Below are positions 1 through 8,417 of a stretch of 64,000 bases of DNA, one piece after another. The notes under the pieces were generated by a model that worked only from the letters and a program-made list of their open reading frames with translations, was not told the origin of the DNA and searched no databases. This stretch comes from Rhizobacter sp. GTDB taxonomy: Bacteria; Pseudomonadota; Gammaproteobacteria; Burkholderiales; Burkholderiaceae_C. The number at the start of each line of letters is the position of its first letter. The stretch's first letter is position 1. The DNA lies in contig JAHBZQ010000001.1 of NCBI GenBank assembly GCA_019635355.1, positions 1,364,001-1,428,000 on the forward strand, in the 5' to 3' direction. A program made the translations under genes and the position numbers.

Positions 1-1490
1 GAGGCCTGCACCCCCGACCCTTCTTCACGCGCGCTCACCGCCAGCAGGCCGTCGGCGTCGACCTGGAAGCTCACGCGGATGCGCGCTGCACCCGCGACCA
101 TCGGCGGGATGCCTCGCAGCTCGAAGCGTGCGAGCGAGCGGCAATCGCTCACGAGTTCACGCTCGCCCTGCACCACGTGGATGGCCATCGCGGTCTGGCC
201 GTCCTTGAAAGTGGTGAAGTCTTGCGCCCGGGCGGTGGGGATGGTGCTGTTGCGCGGGATGATGCGTTCGACCAGCCCACCCATCGTCTCGAGGCCGAGC
301 GAGAGCGGGATCACGTCGAGCAGCAGCAGCTCGTCGGCCCCTGTGTTGCCGGCCAGGGCATTCGCCTGGACCGCGGCGCCCAGCGCCACGACTTCATCGG
401 GATTGAGGTTGGTCAGCGGGGCCTTGCCAAAGAACTCGGCGACGGCCGCCTGTACCTGCGGCATGCGGGTGGAGCCGCCGACCATCACGACGCCCTGCAC
501 CTCGTCCTTGGCCGCCTTGGCGTCGCGCAGCACCTTGCGCAAGGCAGCGATGGTGCGGCCGACCAGCTCGGCGCCCAGCTGGTGGAATTCATCGCGCGTC
601 ACGCGCACCGAGAGCTCGCCTTCGGCCAGCGGACAGGCGAGCGTGGCGTGGTCGGTGCTGGAGAGCTTCTCCTTCGCCGCACGGGCCGCCACCATCACGG
701 CGCGCTTGTCTTGCGGCGTCGTCGCACGCAGGCCGCTCTTCATCAGGGCCCAATCGGCGAGCAGGCGGTCGAAGTCGTCGCCGCCGAGTGCCGAATCGCC
801 CCCGGTCGCCACCACCTCGAACACACCTGCGCTCAAGCGCAGCAGAGAGACGTCGAAGGTGCCACCGCCGAGGTCGTACACCGCGTACAGCCCCTCGCTG
901 CCGTTCTCGAGCCCGTAGGCGATGGCGGCCGCGGTGGGCTCGTTGATGAGGCGCAGCACGTTGAGGCCGGCGAGTTGCGCGGCATCTTTCGTGGCCTGAC
1001 GCTGGGCGTCGTCGAAGTACGCGGGCACCGTGATCACGGCCCCGAAGATCTCGTCGTCGAAGCTGTCTTCCGCACGCTGGCGCAGCGTGGCGAGGATCTC
1101 GGCCGACACTTCGACCGGCGACTTCACGCCGGCCACCGTGTTCAGCTGCACCATGCCCGGCGCATCGACGAAGTCATACGGCAACTTCTCGCGCTGGGCA
1201 ATGTCGGCGAGGCCGCGGCCCATGAAACGCTTGACCGAGACGATGGTGTTCGCCGGGTCGACCGCCGCTTCGGCATGGGCATCATGGCCAATCTGGCGGC
1301 GCGTCTTGTCGAGGTAGCGCACCACCGACGGCAGGATCACGCGGCCCTGCGCATCGGGCAGGCACTCGGGCACGCCGTGGCGCACGGCGGCCACGAGCGA
1401 GTGCGTGGTGCCGAGGTCGATGCCTACCGCGATGCGCCGCTGGTGCGGGTCCGGGCTTTCGCCCGGCTCTGAAATCTGAAGCAAAGCCAT
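1..1490 (-). CDS. hscA: Fe-S assembly Hsp70 chaperone HscA (partial)
   Basis: This is the specialised Hsp70 that, with HscB, drives release of the [2Fe-2S] cluster from the IscU scaffold in the cytosol. The reverse-strand translation starts at ATG 1490 (MALLQISEPGESP) and runs off the window after about 496 codons. The family is about 620 residues, so the C-terminal lid and part of the substrate-binding domain lie outside. The ATPase signatures are visible: the phosphate-binding stretch GIDLGTTHS near residue 24, NEPTAAAIAYG, and DLGGGTFDVS. It begins 4 bases after the hscB stop, consistent with translational coupling in the isc operon. A ferredoxin gene (fdx) would be expected beyond the left edge, but that is inference. 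Confidence 0.96.
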   Translation of the reverse strand, partial: MALLQISEPGESPDPHQRRIAVGIDLGTTHSLVAAVRHGVPECLPDAQGRVILPSVVRYLDKTRRQIGHDAHAEAAVDPANTIVSVKRFMGRGLADIAQREKLPYDFVDAPGMVQLNTVAGVKSPVEVSAEILATLRQRAEDSFDDEIFGAVITVPAYFDDAQRQATKDAAQLAGLNVLRLINEPTAAAIAYGLENGSEGLYAVYDLGGGTFDVSLLRLSAGVFEVVATGGDSALGGDDFDRLLADWALMKSGLRATTPQDKRAVMVAARAAKEKLSSTDHATLACPLAEGELSVRVTRDEFHQLGAELVGRTIAALRKVLRDAKAAKDEVQGVVMVGGSTRMPQVQAAVAEFFGKAPLTNLNPDEVVALGAAVQANALAGNTGADELLLLDVIPLSLGLETMGGLVERIIPRNSTIPTARAQDFTTFKDGQTAMAIHVVQGERELVSDCRSLARFELRGIPPMVAGAARIRVSFQVDADGLLAVSAREEGSGVQA

Positions 1491-1494
1491 GTCG

Positions 1495-2013
1495 TTATTG
1501 TCCCAGCGCTTCCAGGCGCTGATCGATGTCGTCGGCAAAGCGCTCGACGAACATGAGGGCTCTGACCTGCTCGGCTGCCGCCTCGAAATCGCCTTGCTCG
1601 TCGCAGGTGCGCGCCAGCCGTTCGAGCGCGTCGCGGCGATGGGTGTTGACGCTGTCGGCCAGCGCCTCCACGTCGCTCAGCAACGTGGCCTCTTCGAGCG
1701 CTTCACGCCATTCCATCTGCTGCATGAGAAACCCCGTGGGCATGGACGTGTTGCTCTCGCTGTGCACCGGCACGCCGTGCAGCTCGCACAGGTAGGCGGC
1801 ACGCTTGATCGGGTCTTTCAGGCGCTGGTAAGCCTCGTTCACGCGCACGGCCCATTGCATCGCCACACGCTTGGCCGCCGAGCCCTCGGCCGCGAACTTG
1901 TCGGGGTGCACCTGCGCCTGCAGTTCGCGCCAACGGGCATCGAGGGTGGCGCGCTCCTGATGGTGCCGCCGCGGCAGGCCGAACAGGGCGAAATCATCGT
2001 CGTCCAGCTTCAC
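1495..2013 (-). CDS. hscB: Fe-S assembly J-domain co-chaperone HscB
   Basis: A 172-residue co-chaperone that binds IscU and stimulates HscA ATPase. The N-terminal J domain carries the diagnostic HPDK motif at residues 36-39 (LQAQVHPDKF). The C-terminal half is the helical HSCB domain that contacts IscU, with QMEWREALEE near residue 100. The length matches the E. coli protein (171 residues). It lies between iscA, 82 bases upstream, and hscA, 4 bases downstream, which is the standard isc order. Nothing is unusual in the sequence. Confidence 0.96.
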   Translation of the reverse strand: MKLDDDDFALFGLPRRHHQERATLDARWRELQAQVHPDKFAAEGSAAKRVAMQWAVRVNEAYQRLKDPIKRAAYLCELHGVPVHSESNTSMPTGFLMQQMEWREALEEATLLSDVEALADSVNTHRRDALERLARTCDEQGDFEAAAEQVRALMFVERFADDIDQRLEALGQ

Positions 2014-2095
2014 GGCACGCTCGCTTCACAGATGACAAAAGAACCAGACAAAACAAAGGCGCGACAACGCCGCGCCTGTGGCACACCCGCCGGGC

Positions 2096-2422
2096 TCAGA
2101 CCCGGAACGATTCACCGCACCCGCAACGATCCTTCTCGCGCGGGTTGTGGAACTTGAAGCCTTCGTTGAGGCCCTCACGCACGAAGTCGAGCTCGGTGCC
2201 GTCGAGGTAAGGCAAGCTTTTGGGATCGATCAGCACCTTCACGCCGTGGCCTTCGAAGACGATGTCTTCTGGCGCCACGTCATCGGCGTATTCGAGCTTG
2301 TAGGCCAAGCCCGAGCAGCCGGTGGTCTTGACGCCCAGGCGCACACCGACACCCTTGCCCCGTTTGGTGAGATAGCGCGTCACATGGCGTGCCGCTGCTT
2401 CCGTCAGCGTGACCGCCATCAT
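2096..2422 (-). CDS. iscA: A-type iron-sulfur carrier IscA
   Basis: A small A-type carrier that binds iron or a cluster and passes it to [4Fe-4S] client proteins. The three conserved cysteines are present: Cys36 in KTTGCSG and Cys100/Cys102 in the C-terminal CGCGES. The chosen ATG at 2422 overlaps the iscU stop by one base (TGATG). A TTG three bases upstream and an ATG three bases downstream are in frame, but the overlapping ATG fits coupled translation best. The product is 108 residues, normal for the family. Confidence 0.95.
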   Translation of the reverse strand: MMAVTLTEAAARHVTRYLTKRGKGVGVRLGVKTTGCSGLAYKLEYADDVAPEDIVFEGHGVKVLIDPKSLPYLDGTELDFVREGLNEGFKFHNPREKDRCGCGESFRV

Positions 2423-2808
2423 CAATGCGCCTTCTTCGCCTTGTAGTCGTTGACCGCAGCCTTGATCGCGTCCTCGGCCAGGATCGAGCAGTGGATCTTC
2501 ACCGGCGGAAGCGCCAGCTCTTCAGCGATCTGCGTGTTCTTGATGGTCAGCGCCTCGTCGAGCGACTTGCCCTTGACCCACTCGGTGACGAGCGAACTCG
2601 ACGCGATGGCCGAGCCGCAGCCATAGGTCTTGAACTTCGCGTCTTCGATCAGGCCCGTCGCCGGGTTCACCTTGATCTGCAGCTTCATCACGTCGCCGCA
2701 CGCCGGGGCGCCGACCATGCCGGTGCCCACGCTCTCGTCACCCTTTTCGAACGAACCCACGTTGCGGGGGTTCTCATAGTGGTCTACGACCTTTTCGCTG
2801 TATGCCAT
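2422..2808 (-). CDS. iscU: Fe-S cluster scaffold IscU
   Basis: A 128-residue scaffold on which IscS-derived sulfur and iron form a [2Fe-2S] cluster. The ligand residues are present: Cys37 (GAPACGDV), Cys64 (TYGCGSA), and His106-Cys107 (KIHCSIL). Residues 100-104 carry the LPPVK motif recognised by HscA. It lies 33 bases downstream of iscS and overlaps the iscA start. Length and sequence are typical of proteobacterial IscU. Confidence 0.97.
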   Translation of the reverse strand: MAYSEKVVDHYENPRNVGSFEKGDESVGTGMVGAPACGDVMKLQIKVNPATGLIEDAKFKTYGCGSAIASSSLVTEWVKGKSLDEALTIKNTQIAEELALPPVKIHCSILAEDAIKAAVNDYKAKKAH

Positions 2809-2841
2809 GTCAGTACTCCAGAATCCTTCGTGCGCCGGTGG

Positions 2842-4062
2842 TCAGTGAGCAGCCCATTGGATGGTGCTCAGGTCGATGCCGTCCTTGTGCATCTCCCACA
2901 GCGGCGACAGCTCGCGCAACTTGGCCACGCGGTCCTTCAGCGTGTTGATCACGTAGTCGATCTCGTCGACGGTCGTGAAGCGACCGATGGTCATGCGCAG
3001 CGACGAGTGCGCGAGCTCATCGCTGCGGCCGAGCGCACGCAGCACGTAGCTCGGCTCCAGGCTCGCCGAGGTGCAGGCGGAGCCCGACGACACCGCGATG
3101 CCCTTGATGCCCATGATCAAAGACTCGCCCTCGACGAAGTTGAACGACATGTTCAGGTTGTGCGGCACACGCTGCGTCGGGTGGCCATTCAGGAAGGTCT
3201 GCTCGATGTCGGACAGGCCCTTCATCAGCCGGTCGTGCAGCATGCGGATGCGCTCGCTCTCCACACCCATCTCTTCGCGGGCGATGCGAAACGCTTCACC
3301 CATGCCGACGATCTGGTGCGTGGGCAGCGTGCCTGAGCGCATGCCGCGCTCGTGGCCACCGCCGTGCATCTGCGCTTCGATGCGCACACGGGGTTTGCGG
3401 CGCACGTAAAGCGCGCCGATGCCCTTGGGGCCATAAGTCTTGTGCGAAGCCAGGCTCATCAGGTCGATGGGCAGCTTGGCGAGGTCGATCTCGACCTTGC
3501 CAGTGGCCTGCGCCGCGTCGACGTGGAAGATGATCCCGCGCTCACGGCACATCGCGCCGATCGCGGCGACGTCTTGAATGACGCCGATCTCGTTGTTCAC
3601 GTACATCACCGACACGAGGATGGTGTCGGCGCGCATCGCGTCCTTGAGCTTGTCGAGGTCGAGCAGGCCGTCTTCCTGCACGTCGAGGTAGGTCACCTCA
3701 AAGCCCTGGCGCTCCAGTTCGCGCATGGTGTCGAGCACGGCCTTGTGCTCGGTCTTGACGGTGATGAGGTGCTTGCCGCGCGTCTTGTAGAACTGCGCGG
3801 CACCCTTCAAGGCCAGGTTGTTGGACTCGGTGGCCCCAGAGGTCCAGATGATCTCGCGGGGGTCGGCCCCAATCAGCGCCGCCACCTGTTCGCGGGCCTT
3901 CTCCACCGCCGCCTCGGCTTCCCAACCCCACGCATGGCTGCGCGATGCCGGGTTGCCGAAATGTTCGCGCAACCACGGAATCATCGCGTCCACCACGCGC
4001 TGGTCACACGGCGTGGTGGCGCCGTAGTCCATGTAGATCGGGAAATGCTGGGTCATGTCCAT
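2842..4062 (-). CDS. iscS: Cysteine desulfurase IscS
   Basis: A PLP-dependent enzyme that takes sulfur from L-cysteine as a persulfide for Fe-S clusters, thiolated tRNA and other sulfur acceptors. At 406 residues it is close to E. coli IscS (404). Lys208 in SLASHKTYGPKG is the expected PLP lysine. Cys330 in SSGSACTSASLEPS is the catalytic persulfide cysteine on the flexible loop. Two in-frame ATGs (4062 and 4056) are possible starts, and the first is given. It is the second gene of the isc operon, 22 bases after iscR. Confidence 0.97.
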   Translation of the reverse strand: MDMTQHFPIYMDYGATTPCDQRVVDAMIPWLREHFGNPASRSHAWGWEAEAAVEKAREQVAALIGADPREIIWTSGATESNNLALKGAAQFYKTRGKHLITVKTEHKAVLDTMRELERQGFEVTYLDVQEDGLLDLDKLKDAMRADTILVSVMYVNNEIGVIQDVAAIGAMCRERGIIFHVDAAQATGKVEIDLAKLPIDLMSLASHKTYGPKGIGALYVRRKPRVRIEAQMHGGGHERGMRSGTLPTHQIVGMGEAFRIAREEMGVESERIRMLHDRLMKGLSDIEQTFLNGHPTQRVPHNLNMSFNFVEGESLIMGIKGIAVSSGSACTSASLEPSYVLRALGRSDELAHSSLRMTIGRFTTVDEIDYVINTLKDRVAKLRELSPLWEMHKDGIDLSTIQWAAH

Positions 4063-4084
4063 GACGAAAGGCGAGAGAGACGGT

Positions 4085-4618
4085 TTACTTGCTCAGGGCG
4101 CCGCCCAGCGCGAAGACCGAATTGGGGGCGGTGATCTTGATCGGCTTGACGACCGGCTGCGTGGAGATGGCGCGCTTGACGGGGTGCTCTTCGATCGACA
4201 CACCCTTGGCGAGTTGCTCTTCCACGAGCTTGCGCAGCGAGATGGAATCGAGGTACTCGATCATCTTGGCGTTGAGGCTGGACCACAGGTCGTGCGTCAT
4301 GCAGCGGCCGGCGTCGTCGCCCATGCAGTTTTCCTTGCCGCCGCAGCCGGTGGCGTCAATCGGCTCGTCGACGGCGACGATGATGTCGGCCACGGTGATC
4401 TCGTCGGACTTGCGGCCGAGTGAATAGCCGCCGCCAGGGCCACGGGTGCTTTCCACGAGCTCATGGCGGCGAAGCTTGCCGAACAGCTGCTCGAGGTAAG
4501 ACAGAGAAATTTGCTGGCGAGCGCTGATGGCAGCCAGCGCAACGGGGCCGGTGTTCTCGCGCAGGGCGAGATCGATCATGGCGGTAACGGCAAAACGGCC
4601 TTTGGTGGTCAGTCGCAT
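4085..4618 (-). CDS. iscR: Fe-S-sensing transcriptional regulator IscR
   Basis: An Rrf2-family winged-helix regulator, 177 residues. With a [2Fe-2S] cluster it represses its own operon, and without the cluster it activates other assembly genes (family knowledge). The N-terminal helix-turn-helix begins MRLTTKGRFAVTAMIDLAL. The cluster-ligand cysteines are Cys92, Cys98 and Cys106, with spacing slightly longer than the E. coli 92/98/104. The start codon follows a good AGGAGGAT-type ribosome binding site. An IscR-type operator lies 106 bases upstream of the gene (4724-4748), consistent with autoregulation. Confidence 0.96.
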   Translation of the reverse strand: MRLTTKGRFAVTAMIDLALRENTGPVALAAISARQQISLSYLEQLFGKLRRHELVESTRGPGGGYSLGRKSDEITVADIIVAVDEPIDATGCGGKENCMGDDAGRCMTHDLWSSLNAKMIEYLDSISLRKLVEEQLAKGVSIEEHPVKRAISTQPVVKPIKITAPNSVFALGGALSK

Positions 4619-4723
4619 GAAATCCTCCTGGTGCCGGTGACAGCACGATTAGTCAATGAAAGCGATCAATGGTGGCTTCACGCTCGCAAGCACCGCCCTC
4701 ATGGGGCGGGTTAACCCGCGGAT

Positions 4724-4752
4724 TAATCCGACAGGTTTACTCAAGTATATAT
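4724..4752 (-). promoter_or_regulatory. isc operon promoter with IscR type 1-like operator
   Basis: On the minus strand a 25-base element at 4748-4724 reads ATACTTGAGTAAACCTGTCG and continues GATTA. It matches the published IscR type 1 pattern (ATASYYGAC..GTCRRSTAT) at most positions, with GAG in place of GAC. A TATACT -10 candidate (4752-4747) overlaps its upstream edge, so bound IscR would block initiation. I could not find a convincing -35, which is not unusual for an IscR-controlled promoter. The predicted start near 4740 gives a leader of about 120 bases before iscR. Confidence 0.65.
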
Positions 4753-4836
4753 GAAACCCACTGATTCGGTCGGCATTGGCTAAGGAAGTTCCCCCTCGGT
4801 GAGCAGGCTCATTGGCCTGCTTTTCCACCCTGACAC

Positions 4837-6930
4837 TTACTTCGACCCGGCCGGTTCGGGTGACACATTGTCGGTCCCCGGAGCCCCAAATGCTTGCTCT
4901 CTTAAGGTCGCAAGCTGATCCCGCACCCGCGCGGCTTTCTCGAATTCGAGGTTGCGAGCGTGTTCGAGCATCTGTTTTTCCAGCTGTTTGATGCGTTTTG
5001 CGAGGTCTTTCTCGGACAAGGCTTCAACCGCCGCAGCCTCCAAAACCCTCTGCGCGTCCTTGGTTTTCTCGCTATAGACGCCGTCAATCAGGTCGCGCAC
5101 CTGCTTTTGAATGCTGCGCGGCGTGATGCCTTCGGCCTCGTTGTGCGCCATCTGCTTGGCGCGCCGCCGCTCGGTCTCGGTCAGCGCGAGCTTCATGGAG
5201 TCGGTGATCTTGTCGGCATAGAGGATGGCCTTGCCGTTCAGGTTACGGGCGGCGCGGCCGATGGTCTGGATCAGTGAGCGCTCCGAACGCAGGAAGCCTT
5301 CCTTGTCGGCATCGAGGATGGCCACGAGCGACACCTCGGGGATGTCCAGCCCCTCGCGCAGCAGGTTGATGCCCACCAGCACGTCGAAGGTGCCCAGTCG
5401 CAGGTCGCGCAGGATCTCGACACGCTCCACGGTGTCGATGTCGCTGTGCAGGTAGCGCACCTTCACGCCGTTGTCGCTCAGGTAGTCGGTGAGCTGCTCG
5501 GCCATGCGCTTGGTGAGCGTGGTGATGAGCACCCGCTCGTTGACTTTCACCCGCTCGTTGATCTCCTGCAGCACGTCGTCGACCTGGTGGGTGGCGGGGC
5601 GTACTTCCACCACCGGATCGATGAGCCCGGTCGGGCGCACCAGCTGCTCGACCACCTGCCCGGAGTTCTTCTTTTCGAAGTCGGCCGGCGTCGCCGAGAT
5701 AAACATCACCTGGCGCATCTTCTTCTCGAACTCCTCGAACTTCAGCGGCCGGTTGTCGAGGGCGCTCGGCAAGCGGAATCCGTATTCGACGAGCGTCGTC
5801 TTGCGCGCCCGGTCGCCGTTGTACATGCCGCCCAGCTGGCCGATCAGGACGTGGGACTCGTCGAGGAACATCAGCGCGTCTTTCGGCAGGTAATCCACCA
5901 GCGTCGACGGCGGCTCGCCGGGCGCCGAGCCCGAAAGGTGCCGCGTGTAGTTCTCGATGCCCTTGCAGTGGCCGATCTCCTGCAGCATTTCCAGGTCGAA
6001 CCGGGTGCGTTGTTCGAGCCGCTGAGCTTCGACGAGCTTGCCCGCCTTCACGAGTTCGTCGAGCCGCTCGCGCAACTCCTGCTTGATGGTGTCGATGGCG
6101 GCCAGCACACGGTCGCGCGGCGTCACGTAGTGGCTCGACGGGTAGACCGTGAAGCGGACGATCTTCTGTTTGATACGCCCGGTGAGCGGGTCGAAGAGCT
6201 GCAGTGTCTCCACCTCGTCGTCGAAGAGCTCGATGCGTACCGCCAGCTCCGAGTGCTCGGCCGGGAACACGTCGATCGTGTCGCCGCGCACGCGAAACGT
6301 GCCGCGCGAAAAATCCTGCTCGTTGCGTGTGTACTGCATGCGGATGAGCTGCGCGATCACGTCGCGCTGGCCCATCTTGTCGCCCTTCCTGAGCGTCATC
6401 ACCATGCGGTGGTAGTCGTTCGGGTTGCCGATGCCGTAGATCGCCGAGACCGTGGCCACGATCACCACGTCACGCCGCTCCAGCAGGCTCTTCGTTGCGG
6501 AGAGGCGCATCTGCTCGATGTGCTCGTTGATTGAACTGTCCTTCTCGATGAACAGATCGCGCTGAGGCACGTAGGCCTCGGGCTGGTAGTAGTCGTAGTA
6601 GCTGACGAAGTACTCGACCGCGTTCTTCGGGAAGAACTCGCGGAACTCACTGTAGAGCTGCGCGGCGAGCGTCTTGTTGGGCGCGAACACGATCGCCGGC
6701 CGGCCGAGCCGGGCGATCACGTTGGCCATGGTGAAGGTCTTGCCAGAGCCGGTCACCCCCAGCAGCGTCTGGAAGCTCAGGCCGTCTCGCACGCCTTCCA
6801 CCAGCTGCTGGATCGCCGCGGGCTGATCCCCGGCCGGCGGGTACGGCTGGAACAACTGAAACGGTGAATCGGGAAAGCTCACGAACTCGCCCGCCGCGGG
6901 CTGCTCGACCACTTCTGACATCTCGGCCAT
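4837..6930 (-). CDS. uvrB: UvrABC excinuclease subunit UvrB
   Basis: The damage-verification helicase of nucleotide excision repair, 697 residues. Walker A is GVTGSGKT at 58-65. The YYDYYQPEAYVP segment near residues 111-122 is the beta-hairpin that inserts between DNA strands. A DESH box and helicase motifs follow (EYGFRLPSALDNRP, GRAARN). The C-terminus has the UVR coiled-coil that binds UvrC (KQLEKQMLEHARNLEFEKAA). The ATG at 6930 has no clear ribosome binding site but sits 6 bases after a TTTTAT box. An internal ATG at 6921 (MSEVVEQ) is an alternative start. Confidence 0.98.
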   Translation of the reverse strand: MAEMSEVVEQPAAGEFVSFPDSPFQLFQPYPPAGDQPAAIQQLVEGVRDGLSFQTLLGVTGSGKTFTMANVIARLGRPAIVFAPNKTLAAQLYSEFREFFPKNAVEYFVSYYDYYQPEAYVPQRDLFIEKDSSINEHIEQMRLSATKSLLERRDVVIVATVSAIYGIGNPNDYHRMVMTLRKGDKMGQRDVIAQLIRMQYTRNEQDFSRGTFRVRGDTIDVFPAEHSELAVRIELFDDEVETLQLFDPLTGRIKQKIVRFTVYPSSHYVTPRDRVLAAIDTIKQELRERLDELVKAGKLVEAQRLEQRTRFDLEMLQEIGHCKGIENYTRHLSGSAPGEPPSTLVDYLPKDALMFLDESHVLIGQLGGMYNGDRARKTTLVEYGFRLPSALDNRPLKFEEFEKKMRQVMFISATPADFEKKNSGQVVEQLVRPTGLIDPVVEVRPATHQVDDVLQEINERVKVNERVLITTLTKRMAEQLTDYLSDNGVKVRYLHSDIDTVERVEILRDLRLGTFDVLVGINLLREGLDIPEVSLVAILDADKEGFLRSERSLIQTIGRAARNLNGKAILYADKITDSMKLALTETERRRAKQMAHNEAEGITPRSIQKQVRDLIDGVYSEKTKDAQRVLEAAAVEALSEKDLAKRIKQLEKQMLEHARNLEFEKAARVRDQLATLREQAFGAPGTDNVSPEPAGSK

Positions 6931-7023
6931 GGCAGATAAAATCTCCGGGTTTCCCCGCGCACGCAGGGCAATCGTTCAGGTTAGCCCAAATCATTCCCCC
7001 GCTCTACTGACAAGGACTGTCCC

Positions 7024-8223
7024 ATGACCTCGTTGTTTGCCGCCGTTGAAATGGCCCCCCGCGACCCCATCCTGGGCCTGAACGAGCAGTTCAACGCCGA
7101 CACCAACCCGAACAAGGTGAACCTCGGCGTCGGCGTGTACTTCGACGAGAACGGCAAGCTGCCCCTGCTCAAGTGCGTGGCCCAGGCCGAGAAGCAGATG
7201 ATGGAAGCGCCGACCGCGCGCGGCTACCTGCCCATCGACGGCATCGCCGCGTATGACAAGGCCGTGCAAGGCCTCGTCTTCGGCGCCGACAGCGCCGCCG
7301 TGAAGGAAGGCCGTGTCGCCACCGTGCAGGGCATCGGCGGCACCGGCGGCCTGAAGATCGGCGCCGATTTCCTCAAGCGCCTGAACCCCAACGCCAAAGT
7401 GTTGATCAGCGACCCCAGCTGGGAAAACCACCGCGCGCTCTTCACCAATGCCGGCTTCACGGTCGACACCTACCCCTACTACGACGCGGCCAAGAAGGGC
7501 GTGAACTTCGACGCCATGCTCGCCGGCCTGAAGGCGGCGCCCGCCGGCACGGTCGTCGTGCTGCACGCCTGCTGCCACAACCCGACTGGCTACGACATCA
7601 CCCCCGCCCAGTGGGCCCAAGTCGTCGATGCCGTCAAGGCCGCCAAGCTCGTGCCCTTCCTCGACATGGCCTACCAAGGCTTCGGCGAAGGCATCCAGGA
7701 AGACGGCGCCGTCATCGAGCAGTTCATGGCCGCCGGCCTCGACTTCTTCGTCTCCACCTCGTTCTCCAAGAGCTTCTCGCTCTACGGCGAACGTGTGGGC
7801 GCGCTCAGCGTGGTGTGCGAGAGCAAGGACGAAGCGGCCCGCGTGCTGAGCCAGCTCAAGATCGTGATCCGCACCAACTACTCCAACCCGCCGACGCACG
7901 GCGCACAGGTGGTGGCCACCGTGCTCAACACCCCGGCCCTCCGCGCTCTGTGGGAAGAAGAACTCGCCGGCATGCGCGTTCGCATCAAGGAGATGCGCAC
8001 GCTGCTGGTCGACAAGCTCAAGGCCGCGGGCATCAAGCAGGACATGAGCTTCATCACCTCGCAGAAGGGCATGTTCAGCTACTCCGGCCTCAGCAAGGAG
8101 CAGATGCAGCGCCTGCGCAGCGAGTTCGGCATCTATGGCGTCGACTCCGGCCGCATCTGCGTGGCCGCGCTCAACAAGAAGAACATCGACGCCGTGGTCA
8201 GCGCCATCGCCAAGGTGAGCTGA
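7024..8223 (+). CDS. tyrB: Class I aromatic/aspartate aminotransferase
   Basis: A cytosolic PLP-dependent transaminase of the aspartate/tyrosine aminotransferase family, 399 residues, exchanging amino groups between aromatic or dicarboxylic amino acids and 2-oxoglutarate. Lys249 in STSFSKSFSLYGERVG is the PLP lysine, HNPTGYDIT carries the cofactor-binding Asn, and VDSGRICVAALN near the C-terminus holds the substrate-carboxylate Arg. An AAGGA ribosome binding site precedes the ATG. The gene is divergent from uvrB, a pairing common in betaproteobacteria. Whether it prefers aspartate or aromatic substrates cannot be told from sequence, so the symbol is provisional. Confidence 0.9.
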   Translation: MTSLFAAVEMAPRDPILGLNEQFNADTNPNKVNLGVGVYFDENGKLPLLKCVAQAEKQMMEAPTARGYLPIDGIAAYDKAVQGLVFGADSAAVKEGRVATVQGIGGTGGLKIGADFLKRLNPNAKVLISDPSWENHRALFTNAGFTVDTYPYYDAAKKGVNFDAMLAGLKAAPAGTVVVLHACCHNPTGYDITPAQWAQVVDAVKAAKLVPFLDMAYQGFGEGIQEDGAVIEQFMAAGLDFFVSTSFSKSFSLYGERVGALSVVCESKDEAARVLSQLKIVIRTNYSNPPTHGAQVVATVLNTPALRALWEEELAGMRVRIKEMRTLLVDKLKAAGIKQDMSFITSQKGMFSYSGLSKEQMQRLRSEFGIYGVDSGRICVAALNKKNIDAVVSAIAKVS

Positions 8224-8232
8224 TCCGCCCCC

Positions 8233-8254
8233 GGGTGTCCCGCCAGGGACACCC
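8233..8254 (+). terminator. Strong hairpin after the aminotransferase gene
   Basis: GGGTGTCCC, a GCCA loop and GGGACACCC form a perfect 9-bp GC-rich stem starting 10 bases after the aminotransferase stop. No U-run follows (CTTGTG), so it is either a weak intrinsic terminator or a 3'-end stabilising hairpin. The rest of the gap to phaZ (8255-8417) contains a TAGAAT -10 candidate at 8358 and TGC-rich sequence (TTGCAACGCAC, GCGTGCAC), but no feature I can name with confidence. Confidence 0.55.
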
Positions 8255-8417
8255 CTTGTGCGGCAAACGCACGCACAAAAACACACTAGGCCCTCTTCTG
8301 GTGCCTTTTCGGGGTTTCCACCCGCCGCTGTCATCTGCACGATTCAGGGCAGCTGCCTAGAATGTTGCAACGCACAAGCGTGCACTGGCGTGCGATCCAC
8401 GCTCACGAGGAACTCCG

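Noticed and set aside
8358..8394. A PhaR operator before phaZ
   Set aside because: The TGC-rich sequence is suggestive, but I have no firm consensus match, so I do not list it as a feature.
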